Positions 9,629-18,261 of a stretch of DNA of 64,000 nt are shown piece after piece; the stretch's first letter is position 1; every line of letters begins with the position of its first letter. Location of the stretch: positions 2,542,001 to 2,606,000 of the forward strand of contig OZ241323.1 of NCBI GenBank assembly GCA_965199685.1. The letters run 5' to 3'. Both the position numbers and the translations under genes were made by a program. The stretch is from SP5GCR1 sp965199685. Lineage in GTDB: Bacteria; Pseudomonadota; Gammaproteobacteria; Poriferisulfidales; Oxydemutatoraceae. Below the pieces are notes generated by a model, which was given only the letters and a program-made list of their open reading frames with translations, was not told where the DNA came from and ran no database searches.

Positions 9629-10141
9629 ATGAACATATTCCTAATCGGGCCGATGGCGGCGGGCAAAAGCCATATTGCCAAGACTTTGGCAAAATGTATG
9701 AAAAGTCGTTTTTACGATACCGACGAGTTGATTTGTCGATACGCCGGTATGGATATTCCGACAATATTCAAAAACGAAGGTGAGGCAGGCTTCAGAAAGC
9801 GCGAAGCCGAAGTGATACAAAAGCTCATAGGCAATCGCGATATAATCGTGGCAACCGGCGGCGGTGTGGTTCTAGATCAACAAAATTGCAAGAACATGAA
9901 AGATAATGGTACAGTAATTTATTTAAGCACATCTTTGGATACCCGTTATGAAAGAATACAAAATCCAACCGGACGCCCTTTGCTGATGGGGGGAGACATC
10001 TATGAAACGATGCAAAATTTGGATCGTGTTCGCATCCCTATATACGAAGCACTTGCCGATTTTATCGTTGATAACAACGGCATCACCGAATCGACAGTGA
10101 AAAAAATCTTTGCATATATCCACAACACAAAACAGATATGA
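9629..10141 (+). CDS. aroK: Shikimate kinase
   Basis: Phosphorylates shikimate with ATP in the chorismate pathway. 170 residues, the normal length. Walker A GPMAAGKSH lies near residue 8; YDTDELI carries the shikimate-binding aspartate; GGGVV and the lid arginine region NPTGRPLL are present. The ATG at 9629 gives the canonical start MNIFLIGPM. It overlaps aroB by 4 bases (ATGA), so the two are co-translated. Confidence 0.95.
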   Translation: MNIFLIGPMAAGKSHIAKTLAKCMKSRFYDTDELICRYAGMDIPTIFKNEGEAGFRKREAEVIQKLIGNRDIIVATGGGVVLDQQNCKNMKDNGTVIYLSTSLDTRYERIQNPTGRPLLMGGDIYETMQNLDRVRIPIYEALADFIVDNNGITESTVKKIFAYIHNTKQI

Positions 10142-11211
10142 CGACTTTAACGGTAGAACTTGGCCGGCGTAGTTACCCCATCCGTATAGGACGAGGTTTA
10201 CTGGCGCAAGTCGGTGAATTATTGACGCAAAACTGGCAAGGGTCTCATCTGGTGATACTTTCAGACGAAGATGTCGCACCGCTTTATATGCAAACGGTAT
10301 GCGATGCAATCGGCACAGAATTGAAAATAGATCAAATCGTGATACCGGCTGGTGAATCGTATAAAACATTGCAGACTTTTGAGCAGATCTGTACCAAACT
10401 ACTACAGTACCGAGTCGAGCGAGATGCGCTACTCGTTGCACTCGGCGGCGGCGTGGTCGGAGATATTGCCGGTTTCGTTGCCGCAAGTTATCTACGTGGT
10501 ATTGCTTTTGCACAGGTTCCTACGACTCTACTTGCTCAGGTAGATTCTTCGGTAGGTGGCAAAACTGCGGTCAACCATGCCTTAGGCAAAAACATGATTG
10601 GGGCTTTTTATCAACCTTGTTGTGTTATCACTGACTTGAATACGCTTGACACGCTACCACCTAGACACTATGTTGCAGGACTTGCTGAGGTTGTTAAATA
10701 CGGCTTGATTGCAGATGCTGATTTTTTCACTTGGTTAGAGGATCATGTAGAAGCACTACTTGCGCACGATGACGAGGCTTTGTGTTATGCGATAGAACGC
10801 TCGTGTGCTATCAAAGCGGAAATCGTCGCTGTTGATGAATTAGAGCAGGCCGGCAAGCGCGCCTTGCTTAATCTAGGGCATACCTTTGGGCATGCTATAG
10901 AAGCGACCTTGGGCTACGGGTTTTGGCTACACGGTGAAGCTGTGGGGTGCGGTCTTGCGCTTGCTGCACAATTGTCTCTGAACTTGGGTTACCTATCTAA
11001 AGAAAGCCTTGACCGCATTGTCTCATTACTCAATCGTTTTGGGCTAGCAACATCCAAACCGACCACTTTAGATACACAAGCATTGTTAGATGCAATGACA
11101 TTGGATAAAAAGAACAAAGGCGGACAGCAGCACTATATTTTATTGCACACAATAGGAGACGCTTTTGAGACCAATCAAGTGAAAATACAAGCGGTAAAGG
11201 ATGTTTTATAA
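10138..11211 (+). CDS. aroB: 3-dehydroquinate synthase
   Basis: Converts DAHP to 3-dehydroquinate using NAD and a divalent metal, the second step to chorismate. 357 residues, usual length. Visible are GGGVVGDIAGFVAASYLRG (NAD-binding), the VDSSVGGKTAVNH block, and metal-ligand regions around LNLGHTFGHAIE and WLHGEAVGCG. It begins in the aroK stop. Two further genes follow on the same strand after a 54-base gap. Confidence 0.97.
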   Translation: MTTLTVELGRRSYPIRIGRGLLAQVGELLTQNWQGSHLVILSDEDVAPLYMQTVCDAIGTELKIDQIVIPAGESYKTLQTFEQICTKLLQYRVERDALLVALGGGVVGDIAGFVAASYLRGIAFAQVPTTLLAQVDSSVGGKTAVNHALGKNMIGAFYQPCCVITDLNTLDTLPPRHYVAGLAEVVKYGLIADADFFTWLEDHVEALLAHDDEALCYAIERSCAIKAEIVAVDELEQAGKRALLNLGHTFGHAIEATLGYGFWLHGEAVGCGLALAAQLSLNLGYLSKESLDRIVSLLNRFGLATSKPTTLDTQALLDAMTLDKKNKGGQQHYILLHTIGDAFETNQVKIQAVKDVL

Positions 11212-11265
11212 TCACACACGGAAATAATCATTTGATGTATGCAACCGGTATACCAAGGAGATGCG

Positions 11266-11463
11266 ATGTTATCAATCAGCGATATATTAATAGGTAATAA
11301 CGAGATGGACAGCTTTGAAGAACTTATTGCCTATGTGAAATCGCAAGCCCGTCAAGGTGAAATGTTTATACAAATGGACGTACGCCCACCATTTTCCGAT
11401 ACACCGGAGGATTGGGAGCAACAAGTGGAAGCTGCGTTTACTTCTGCCAGCAATGTGGAATAG
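11266..11463 (+). CDS. 65-residue conserved-looking acidic protein, partner of the Cas6-like gene
   Basis: Small acidic protein, MLSISDILIGNNEMDS at the start and a helical EQQVEAAF tail. I know no function. AAGGAG just upstream decides for the ATG at 11266 over the earlier ATG at 11239. The next gene starts 4 bases after its stop, so the two are probably co-translated. Its position between aroB and a Cas6-like protein suggests a functional link with the latter; this is inferred from spacing only. Confidence 0.65.
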   Translation: MLSISDILIGNNEMDSFEELIAYVKSQARQGEMFIQMDVRPPFSDTPEDWEQQVEAAFTSASNVE

Positions 11464-11467
11464 ATTT

Positions 11468-12169
11468 ATGGAGAACTACTGGCAAGATTCGGAAGAAAAA
11501 CAGTTGCGAGTGCCCGAAGATGTTGCAGATCTGGGCTTTAGAATTGAATGTCGCGGCGGCTTGACGGTGGATCATGCGTATGCTTTGTATGAAGCGATTA
11601 GACAAGTATTGCCATGGTTTGAGACAGATCCTGATGTTGCCCTACATACACTGCACGGAGCCGAATCCGGCAACGGATGGTTAAGACCCTATAAAGAAAA
11701 CCAATTGCTGTATTTATCCAAGCGAACGAGATTACGGTTGCGCTTAGCCAACCATCGCTTTGAAGATGCGATGGTTTTAGAAGGACAAACAATTGATGTC
11801 GGCAGCTGTTCAATAAAAATAAATAAGCCCACTCTGCGCACGCTCAGTACACAAACGACTTTGTTCACTAGATCTTTAGCATCGAGAAATACACAAAACG
11901 AGCATGAATTTCTGCACGAAGCAACCAGAATGCTCAACGCGAAGGGCATACATCCGCAGCGTATGATGGGAGGGCGACAGCACGCGATTAAAACCCCCGA
12001 TAAAACTCTATACGCTAGAAGCCTTATGATAGTGGACCTTGCTTTTGACGAAAGCATTGAATTGCAACGCACTGGCTTAGGCACTGAACAGAAGCTCGGC
12101 TGTGGTATTTTCCTACCTCACAAAAGTATTGATGCGGTTCACCAACCCCGAACCGTAGGAGCAGACTAG
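11468..12169 (+). CDS. Stand-alone Cas6/Cmx6-like protein (type I-MYXAN family)
   Basis: 233 residues from the ATG at 11468, 4 bases after the previous stop; the frame runs back to 11357, and an ATG at 11453 is possible. The layout fits the Cas6/Cmx6 family: a first RAMP-like half with DHAYALYEAIRQVLPWF, a middle LYLSKRTRLRLRL strand, and a C-terminal glycine-rich block TGLGTEQKLGCGIFLPHK, the typical Cas6 G-loop. Cas6 enzymes cut CRISPR precursor RNA at repeat hairpins. No cas genes or spacer array lie in this window, so the substrate is open. His17 of the DHAY stretch (counting roughly from this start) or other histidines could be catalytic. Family assignment is from memory of conserved blocks. 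Confidence 0.7.
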   Translation: MENYWQDSEEKQLRVPEDVADLGFRIECRGGLTVDHAYALYEAIRQVLPWFETDPDVALHTLHGAESGNGWLRPYKENQLLYLSKRTRLRLRLANHRFEDAMVLEGQTIDVGSCSIKINKPTLRTLSTQTTLFTRSLASRNTQNEHEFLHEATRMLNAKGIHPQRMMGGRQHAIKTPDKTLYARSLMIVDLAFDESIELQRTGLGTEQKLGCGIFLPHKSIDAVHQPRTVGAD

Positions 12170-12338
12170 AACCGCCGGTTGACCTTGATATATAGGGCTG
12201 TTGAAAAAGTACTGTCATCGCGCAAATGTAACCGCTTGCGCCATTGAATTTATGAAAATGGTAGGGGCGGATTTGCATATCCGCCCGTCAATCGGCGTGA
12301 CATTGCTTGTTCCACTGAGTCAAGCGATGGGGTTTTGA
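12170..12338. repeat. Composite repeat between convergent genes
   Basis: 169 bases between the Cas6-like and ParA-like genes. It contains a MITE-type end GGCTGTTGAAAAAGTAC (about 12196-12212), an AACCGCTTGCGCCATTGAATTTATGAAAA-like segment shared with 41433-41500, the palindrome GGGGCGGATTTGCATATCCGCCC (long but fully paired; about 12265-12287), and partial flanks of the stem-loop family (AGAACCGCCGGTTGACC; TCAATCGGCGTGACATTG). No gene seen. Confidence 0.7.
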
Positions 12339-12974
12339 TTAGGGTATGCTACGTTGACTACCTAACCACCGCAACAAAGGCACCCAATCGTCGCGCTCGT
12401 GCATAGTTGCATAGCGGGACATATCAAATAACCCAAGCCCCTTTTCCGCAGCACGCACATAATTCATACTGTCCCTCAAATGGGTTGGGAAAGAGAAACG
12501 CAACTTGAGTAGAAACTCGTCAAGCTGCCAGGCTATTTTGGTTTGCATACGAACCCGATTACCAATTACCGCAACTTTAGCACGCCTCCCAGAAATCGCC
12601 GGGGCCGCGTTTATTTCTTTCGCAAACTCAGACACCGCTCGCATATCCAAAGCCGAAGGAACAACTGGGATAATAATTGTCTCGGCGCGTCGGATCATGC
12701 TGTTCAGTTCTTTCCCGTGCAAGGCTGCCGGTGTGTCCATGATATAAATGTCTGCCATTCTCTGAGTAGCACCGCGCTGTCTAATGCCATCGTATGCCAA
12801 AATGGGTGGCTTGCCGGGAGAGCGTGCCGCTAACCACCCCAAGCTACCTTGCTGGGGATCATAATCGGCTAAAACAACTGATAGACCTCTATTGGCGTAA
12901 TAGCTTGCTAAATTAGTTGCAACCGTAGTTTTACCGGAACCTCCTTTAGCATTAAGTACCATAATTTTTCTCAT
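12339..12974 (-). CDS. ParA/MinD-family ATPase
   Basis: 211 residues starting at the ATG at 12974, supported by GAGGAG 6 bases upstream. The deviant Walker A motif KGGSGKTT (10-17) with the signature lysine, ADYDPQQGS and the IMDTPAAL switch are typical of ParA-type partition ATPases. No parB is adjacent, so it is an orphan form, possibly positioning a cell component rather than segregating DNA. It converges on the Cas6-like gene and is divergent from the HNH gene. Confidence 0.88.
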   Translation of the reverse strand: MRKIMVLNAKGGSGKTTVATNLASYYANRGLSVVLADYDPQQGSLGWLAARSPGKPPILAYDGIRQRGATQRMADIYIMDTPAALHGKELNSMIRRAETIIIPVVPSALDMRAVSEFAKEINAAPAISGRRAKVAVIGNRVRMQTKIAWQLDEFLLKLRFSFPTHLRDSMNYVRAAEKGLGLFDMSRYATMHERDDWVPLLRWLGSQRSIP

Positions 12975-13103
12975 AACATTCTCCTCGTCAGTTACTGATT
13001 TCACGTATCTACTAATAAAATAGTTTATAAATAATTGACATTATAATCAATTTCTATACTATACAAAACTTACGCAAGGCTTCTAGATGAACAAGGTGGT
13101 ACT

Positions 13104-13682
13104 ATGCAAGAAAATTTGAGTCAACAAATCCTAAGAGTTGATGTCGCCGGTATGCCCCTCGACTGGATAAATTATCAAGATGCGGTAAGGCTTTATCACG
13201 CAGATATCGTGGCTTACGAGGCAGGAACTGCGCTATTCATAATTCGCGGCGGTATTAACGCCGTGACCGGAAAACGTAGTGTTATCAATGTCAATTCAGT
13301 GATCGCAACATATGGGAAAAATCCACATCTAGACCTTAATTACATACCACCTTTGAACAACGACGCACTATTCAAACGAGACGGTTCATTGTGTCTCTAT
13401 TGCGGAGGGTCTTTTAATCGTCGTCATCTATCTCGTGATCATGTCATCCCTTTTAAGCAAGGCGGCAAAGATACTTGGAATAATGTTGTTGCCGCTTGCA
13501 GACATTGTAATAATCAAAAAGCGGATCGCACACCGGAACAAGCCGGCATGAAACTATTGGCGATTCCCTTTGTCCCGACACATGCCGAGTATATTTATTT
13601 GAGAGCACGCACCATATTGGCAGACCAAATGGAATTCCTAAAAGCACACTTTCCTAGAAAGAGTCGCTTGAGAGATTCTTAA
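13104..13682 (+). CDS. HNH endonuclease
   Basis: 192 residues. A zinc-ribbon HNH core spans about 97-137: Cys97 and Cys100 (CLYCGG), DHVIP with His113, and Cys132 and Cys135 (CRHCNN), with NNVVAACRHC as the HNH helix. Such stand-alone HNH proteins are common in gammaproteobacteria, and their biological target is unknown. The stop is 13 bases before hemH, so it may lead that operon. There is no nearby methylase or specificity gene to suggest restriction. Confidence 0.88.
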   Translation: MQENLSQQILRVDVAGMPLDWINYQDAVRLYHADIVAYEAGTALFIIRGGINAVTGKRSVINVNSVIATYGKNPHLDLNYIPPLNNDALFKRDGSLCLYCGGSFNRRHLSRDHVIPFKQGGKDTWNNVVAACRHCNNQKADRTPEQAGMKLLAIPFVPTHAEYIYLRARTILADQMEFLKAHFPRKSRLRDS

Positions 13683-13695
13683 TTATCAAGACGCG

Positions 13696-14787
13696 TTGAG
13701 CTATCTAGGAAACAAAGATTACCGGCACGGCACTGTTGCATCTACTGGTATCCTACTCGTCAACCTCGGCACTCCACAAGCCCCTACTACAGCAGCGGTG
13801 CGTCGTTATCTTGGTGAGTTTTTATCGGATCCGCGCGTTGTAGAAATTCCTCGTCCGCTGTGGTGGCTGATTTTGCATCTTTTAGTACTTCCTTTGCGCC
13901 CACGCAAAAGTGCTGCGGCTTATGCAAAAGTATGGCTGCCGGAAGGGTCACCGTTATTTGTTCATTCCAATCGCCTAAGTTTGGATGTAGGGAAAAAGCT
14001 ACAAGACGAACACCAGAACTTAGTTGTAAAACTTGCCATGCGCTACGGAAAACCAGCCATCAAAGAGGTGCTGGATGAAATGAGAGAAAAATCAATGCAA
14101 CGGTTATTGATTTTGCCGTTGTTCCCACAATATTCAGCTACCACCACGGCATCAGTTTTTGACGAGGTGGCACGGATACTGCGCACTTGGCGTTGGCAAC
14201 CTGAATTACGCTATATCAGCCATTATCATAAACAGCCTCTTTATATCTCCGCCTGTGCCGAACAGATACACTCGTTTCGCAACCAACACGGTTGCGGAGA
14301 TCTGTTGTTATTTTCATTTCATGGATTGCCTAAACGTAATTTGCTTGAGGGCGACCCCTATCACTGTCAATGTCATGCCACAGCACGACTAATTGCCCAG
14401 GCACTATCCATAAACGAACAAGAATACAAGCTTTGCTTTCAATCACAATTCGGGCGCGCAGAATGGTTACAACCTTACACCGAACAAACCTTGAGTGAGC
14501 TTGCAAAGCAAGGTGTAAAAACCATAGATGTCTTTTGTCCGGGGTTTTCGGCAGATTGTCTAGAAACCTTAGAGGAGATTGCCATTCGCGGACGAGAAGT
14601 CTTTGTGGAATGGGGTGGTTCAGAGCTGCGCTATATTCCAGCACTCAACAACAGCAAATTACACATAGAAAGCATCAAAAACCTTATTTTAAGAAATATA
14701 GAAAATTGGGGTATAGAGGATATTGAAGACGAACAAATCCGCCAACAAGCCGCCGAAAAAGCGTTGGCTATGGGAGCTCGGCAATGA
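13696..14787 (+). CDS. hemH: Ferrochelatase
   Basis: Inserts iron into protoporphyrin IX, the last step of haem synthesis. The N-terminus has GILLVNLGTPQAPT and the RRYLGEFLSDPRVVE block. LFSFHGLPKR carries the catalytic His209, and CPGFSADCLETLEEI is the C-terminal signature. 363 residues fits the family. The TTG at 13696 is the only start that keeps the full N-terminal domain with a usable length. The gene overlaps the next by 4 bases. Confidence 0.95.
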   Translation: MSYLGNKDYRHGTVASTGILLVNLGTPQAPTTAAVRRYLGEFLSDPRVVEIPRPLWWLILHLLVLPLRPRKSAAAYAKVWLPEGSPLFVHSNRLSLDVGKKLQDEHQNLVVKLAMRYGKPAIKEVLDEMREKSMQRLLILPLFPQYSATTTASVFDEVARILRTWRWQPELRYISHYHKQPLYISACAEQIHSFRNQHGCGDLLLFSFHGLPKRNLLEGDPYHCQCHATARLIAQALSINEQEYKLCFQSQFGRAEWLQPYTEQTLSELAKQGVKTIDVFCPGFSADCLETLEEIAIRGREVFVEWGGSELRYIPALNNSKLHIESIKNLILRNIENWGIEDIEDEQIRQQAAEKALAMGARQ

Positions 14788-15824
14788 TGCCAGAGGATCG
14801 AAATCGTGTAGCCGTTGATACGAACATGCCTAAATCGTCGGATATTCTAGTCGTCATCCCAGTAATGAATAGACCCCAATACATCACTAAAGCACTAGAG
14901 GCTATTTCAGAACAGACACTTCAGCCGGATCATGTAATCGTCGTAGACGATTGTTCTACCGACAATACTGTAGAAATTATACAAGCATGGTTTGAAACCC
15001 AAAAACCTGCCTTTACTACACAGTTGATTATTCATAATCAAAATAAAGGCGCATCTGCAGCTAGAAATACTGGACTTACGCATGCTCAGGATAGGCATCG
15101 CTATGTGTATTTTTTAGATTCGGACGACATGCCGTCGCAGATGTTTTTGGCAAAGACACGGAGTGCATTGGAACAAAATCCCAATGCAGTAGCTGCCAGT
15201 GGCGACCGGATATTGAAAAACGAGAAAGGTGAAATACAATACCTTAACCAAAAAAGACTCAACATCAATCCGTATCATTGGTTTATAGATATGGGGGCAG
15301 GTGTTTCATCGTCTACATTGTTACGCACGGATTTGATTAAAAAGTTGCAAGGTTATAACGAAGTACTCATCACTGGACATGATACCGAACTTTTTTTTAG
15401 GTTGGCAAACTTAGGCGAATGGTTACATGTAACCGGAGTGCCGGTGATTATGCACGAACACGGTGCACATCTGCGCGATATGCACGACGACCCGCTGAGG
15501 AAATGGTGCCATATTTTTGAGGCTTGTGTTGCAAATTTTGCTACGCAAGAACGTATGGATCCTGAAACATATCGTTGCTTACTAGCTAGAAAGTGGCGGC
15601 ATGCAGGTTTAGAGGTGCTGGCACAGCGACGATGGCAAGAAGCGCAAGATTGCTTTCGTCGTGCAATCGCTTGGCACACGAAAACCGGAATCAAACCCTT
15701 CTTTTATTGGCTACTCGCTTTGCCCGCCACATTGCTATTTAAGCTATTAGATAAACTAAAACTATATCAGCACTTTATGGATATCATCAAACGTGTCCAC
15801 TCAGGGCATAAATTCCGTTTTTAA
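14784..15824 (+). CDS. Family 2 glycosyltransferase
   Basis: 346 residues with a GT-A fold. ILVVIPVMNRPQYI is the nucleotide-binding strand, VIVVDDCSTDNT the first acidic block, NKGASAARNTGL the typical GT2 helix, and YFLDSDDMP carries the metal-binding DxD. GHDTELFFRL fits the acceptor region. The C-terminal 80 residues are a TPR-like helical tail (AQDCFRRAIAWHTKTG). It overlaps hemH by 4 bases. Close in layout to the genes at 17326 and 18262, so the three are paralogues. Likely builds surface polysaccharide. Confidence 0.88.
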   Translation: MMPEDRNRVAVDTNMPKSSDILVVIPVMNRPQYITKALEAISEQTLQPDHVIVVDDCSTDNTVEIIQAWFETQKPAFTTQLIIHNQNKGASAARNTGLTHAQDRHRYVYFLDSDDMPSQMFLAKTRSALEQNPNAVAASGDRILKNEKGEIQYLNQKRLNINPYHWFIDMGAGVSSSTLLRTDLIKKLQGYNEVLITGHDTELFFRLANLGEWLHVTGVPVIMHEHGAHLRDMHDDPLRKWCHIFEACVANFATQERMDPETYRCLLARKWRHAGLEVLAQRRWQEAQDCFRRAIAWHTKTGIKPFFYWLLALPATLLFKLLDKLKLYQHFMDIIKRVHSGHKFRF

Positions 15825-15892
15825 GTCTAGCCGATTATCGTTTATACTTGTTACCCTAAAAACGAATCCTTTGAATACATTGATACAGTTCT

Positions 15893-17329
15893 ATGTCTAG
15901 CCCTTTCCCTATTTTTGTCATCAACCTAAAACGCTCCCCTGACCGCAAAGCTAACATTAGCAAGCAGTTAGACTCGCTGAACTTAGATTATCAATTTATA
16001 GAAGCAGTGGATGGAACGCAATTCACACCGTACGAAATTGTAGAAAAGTACGGCGAACAAGTTTTTTACACGAATACATACAATCATCAACGCATGACTT
16101 TAGGTTCTCTGGGATGCTTATTAAGTCATATAAAGTTTTACGAATTAATGATAGACAACAATATCCCGATCGCTTGTGTTTTGGAAGACGATGCCGAAGT
16201 GTCGCCACTCTTCCCGGAGGTTTTGAATTCAACGGCATTGCAAAAAGTGTCCTGGGGCACTTTATTGCTCGGCCATTATTCGAAATACAAAAAGTCTTAT
16301 AACAAGGGGGCAGAAGCCGTTTATTGGAAAAAGAAAGTTTGTCCCGGGCACTACATCTCACGGGTTGCAGAGTTTCCTTTCACAACCATAGGCTATTTAG
16401 TCAAGCTTTCAACTGCAAAAAAACTACGCGATTTAGCATACCCGATAAGGATGCCTGCCGATTGGGTGACTGGTAATACGGAACTCGTGGGCGATGTTTT
16501 AAGGATTATTACCCCCCCTTGTGTAGTATCGAATAAAGACTACAGACAAGAATCAACCGTTAGGGAGGACTCCGATAGCGAGATGCCTATAGAATTACAA
16601 AGAGATGTGCCTGAACTAGACAAAGATTACAGCAAAAAATCAACTAATGGAAACGGCAACAGCACCAAAGTGCCCATAGAACTGCAAAGAGAGACACCCT
16701 CGCTCTCGTTGATGCGCAATTTAACTGTTGGTTTGGCGAATTGTATTTTGGGCACTAGAGAGCAACGCGCGGCAGCAGCGTATGACTGCGATAAAAAGCC
16801 TTCAACCTATAGACCAATAGGATGGAAACTTACACAAAGTAGTCGAGTTAACAAGACCTTCAGCCATAATAGAAAAGCCTCAACCCACCGCCCAGCAGAG
16901 TGGCAGCTTAAACAGGATAGTCAAGCTAAAAAATCTTTAGTCTCGGATGCAGAGGACAGTAAAACTTCCAACTTGCCAGCGGTTGATGGAAATTTAGAAC
17001 CAAAACTAAAAACCCATGCACTGATACAGAATACGAAAAAACATCGGACGCGTTACATAGATATGCTATCAAAAAAGATGAAATCGCGAATGAAACGGCG
17101 ATGGAACAAACAGAAAACATTATGGTATAAAATGAAAGAATCTCGCTCTACAAAAACTTCTCTAACCTTAGCCTTGAGATTAGTGTCTAATATGTTCATC
17201 ATGTTTTTTTCGGGGTTATACCATCTTATACAAAACATTAACCGAACCATATATTACGGTAAAAAATTTAGTACTATCAGGATCTATATAAAGAAAATAG
17301 GTCTGTTTAGGTACACACGTGTTATATGA
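15893..17329 (+). CDS. Family 25 glycosyltransferase with long repeat-bearing C-terminal extension
   Basis: 478 residues. Residues 1-210 form a family 25 domain: IFVINLKRSPDRK at the start, LGSLGCLLSHI, and CVLEDDAEV as the acidic cluster. After it, about 200 residues are basic, Ser/Thr-rich and contain imperfect repeats: PIELQRD (232-238) recurs as PIELQRE 29 residues later, and a STYRPIGWKL-type block recurs as STHRPAEWQL. Near the C-terminus is one hydrophobic segment (MFIMFFSGLYHLI) that could anchor the protein. The tail is unusual for the family. It overlaps the next gene by 4 bases (ATGA). Confidence 0.82.
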   Translation: MSSPFPIFVINLKRSPDRKANISKQLDSLNLDYQFIEAVDGTQFTPYEIVEKYGEQVFYTNTYNHQRMTLGSLGCLLSHIKFYELMIDNNIPIACVLEDDAEVSPLFPEVLNSTALQKVSWGTLLLGHYSKYKKSYNKGAEAVYWKKKVCPGHYISRVAEFPFTTIGYLVKLSTAKKLRDLAYPIRMPADWVTGNTELVGDVLRIITPPCVVSNKDYRQESTVREDSDSEMPIELQRDVPELDKDYSKKSTNGNGNSTKVPIELQRETPSLSLMRNLTVGLANCILGTREQRAAAAYDCDKKPSTYRPIGWKLTQSSRVNKTFSHNRKASTHRPAEWQLKQDSQAKKSLVSDAEDSKTSNLPAVDGNLEPKLKTHALIQNTKKHRTRYIDMLSKKMKSRMKRRWNKQKTLWYKMKESRSTKTSLTLALRLVSNMFIMFFSGLYHLIQNINRTIYYGKKFSTIRIYIKKIGLFRYTRVI

Positions 17330-18261
17330 ACGATAAATCTTCTGTTGCGGTTATATGTACACCGAACAATCAAGCAAGTATTGCGTATGATGCGATAGAC
17401 TCTATTCTTGCACAAACTGTAAAACCCGAACGACTCATCGTGGTTCACGACAAATCCGAGACAGATGCTATCGCCGCCTTACAAAACTGCATTGAAAAAG
17501 TTATGCCCGACTTACAACTGGTATGCCTAGAACATGACCCAGATAGCACTTTTATCGCAGCGAGAAATGTTGGCTTGAATCAGGTGGACGATTGCCAATA
17601 TATCCATTTTGTAAACTCTAATATTCAACTACCCGAAGACTTTTATGAAAAGGCTATACAAGAATTAGCAACCCAACAAAACTGTGCGGCAGCAATGCCG
17701 GCGAAAGTGAAACTAATGAATGGTTCAGATACCACAATACACTCGGATAATTTCATTAAAAATCCATGGTTATGGTTAATGCACAAAAAATTAGAAATAG
17801 CCGGCGCAATTCTTTTGTGTAGCCATGCCGTTGAAAAGGCAGGAAAGTTTAACCCTTTGCTTTTGATAGGAGCCGATACCGACTTCTTTGCTCGCATTTC
17901 TAATCAAGGCGCGTGGTGTTATATTCCGGATTGTGTAGCGACCCTACCTTTCTCTCAAACAAGGGCGGATATGCAGTTGCAATTTCCCGATTACTATAGG
18001 CGATGGGCTTTGATTTATGAAAATTTGTTAGATACCTATAGGGCGCGTGAGCGAATAGCAAGAAAAGTCTATCGTCCCATTTTAGCAAAGGCATGGTTTG
18101 AAGCCGGTCAAGAATTGTTGTCTCATCAGCGGATTGAGGAGGCACGTGATTGCTTTATGCGTTCTCTAAGTTGGCGATTATTTAATCCGGCGTTTAAGTA
18201 TTTAATAAAAATTTCTCGTTTAAGGAAAAAAGCACAGCCTTCCGATACGGCCGGTACATAG
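17326..18261 (+). CDS. Degenerate family 2 glycosyltransferase paralogue, probably non-catalytic
   Basis: 311 residues, aligned along its whole length with the neighbouring GT2 proteins. Key positions are changed: the DDGSTDN block reads HDKSETD, and the FLDSDD metal-binding motif reads FVNSNI, so no DxD remains. GADTDFFARI (for GHDTELF) and the TPR-like tail EEARDCFMRSLSW are kept. The reading frame is intact and tightly packed in the operon, so it looks retained. It may bind a sugar nucleotide or support a sister enzyme. Loss of activity is inferred. Confidence 0.75.
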   Translation: MNDKSSVAVICTPNNQASIAYDAIDSILAQTVKPERLIVVHDKSETDAIAALQNCIEKVMPDLQLVCLEHDPDSTFIAARNVGLNQVDDCQYIHFVNSNIQLPEDFYEKAIQELATQQNCAAAMPAKVKLMNGSDTTIHSDNFIKNPWLWLMHKKLEIAGAILLCSHAVEKAGKFNPLLLIGADTDFFARISNQGAWCYIPDCVATLPFSQTRADMQLQFPDYYRRWALIYENLLDTYRARERIARKVYRPILAKAWFEAGQELLSHQRIEEARDCFMRSLSWRLFNPAFKYLIKISRLRKKAQPSDTAGT

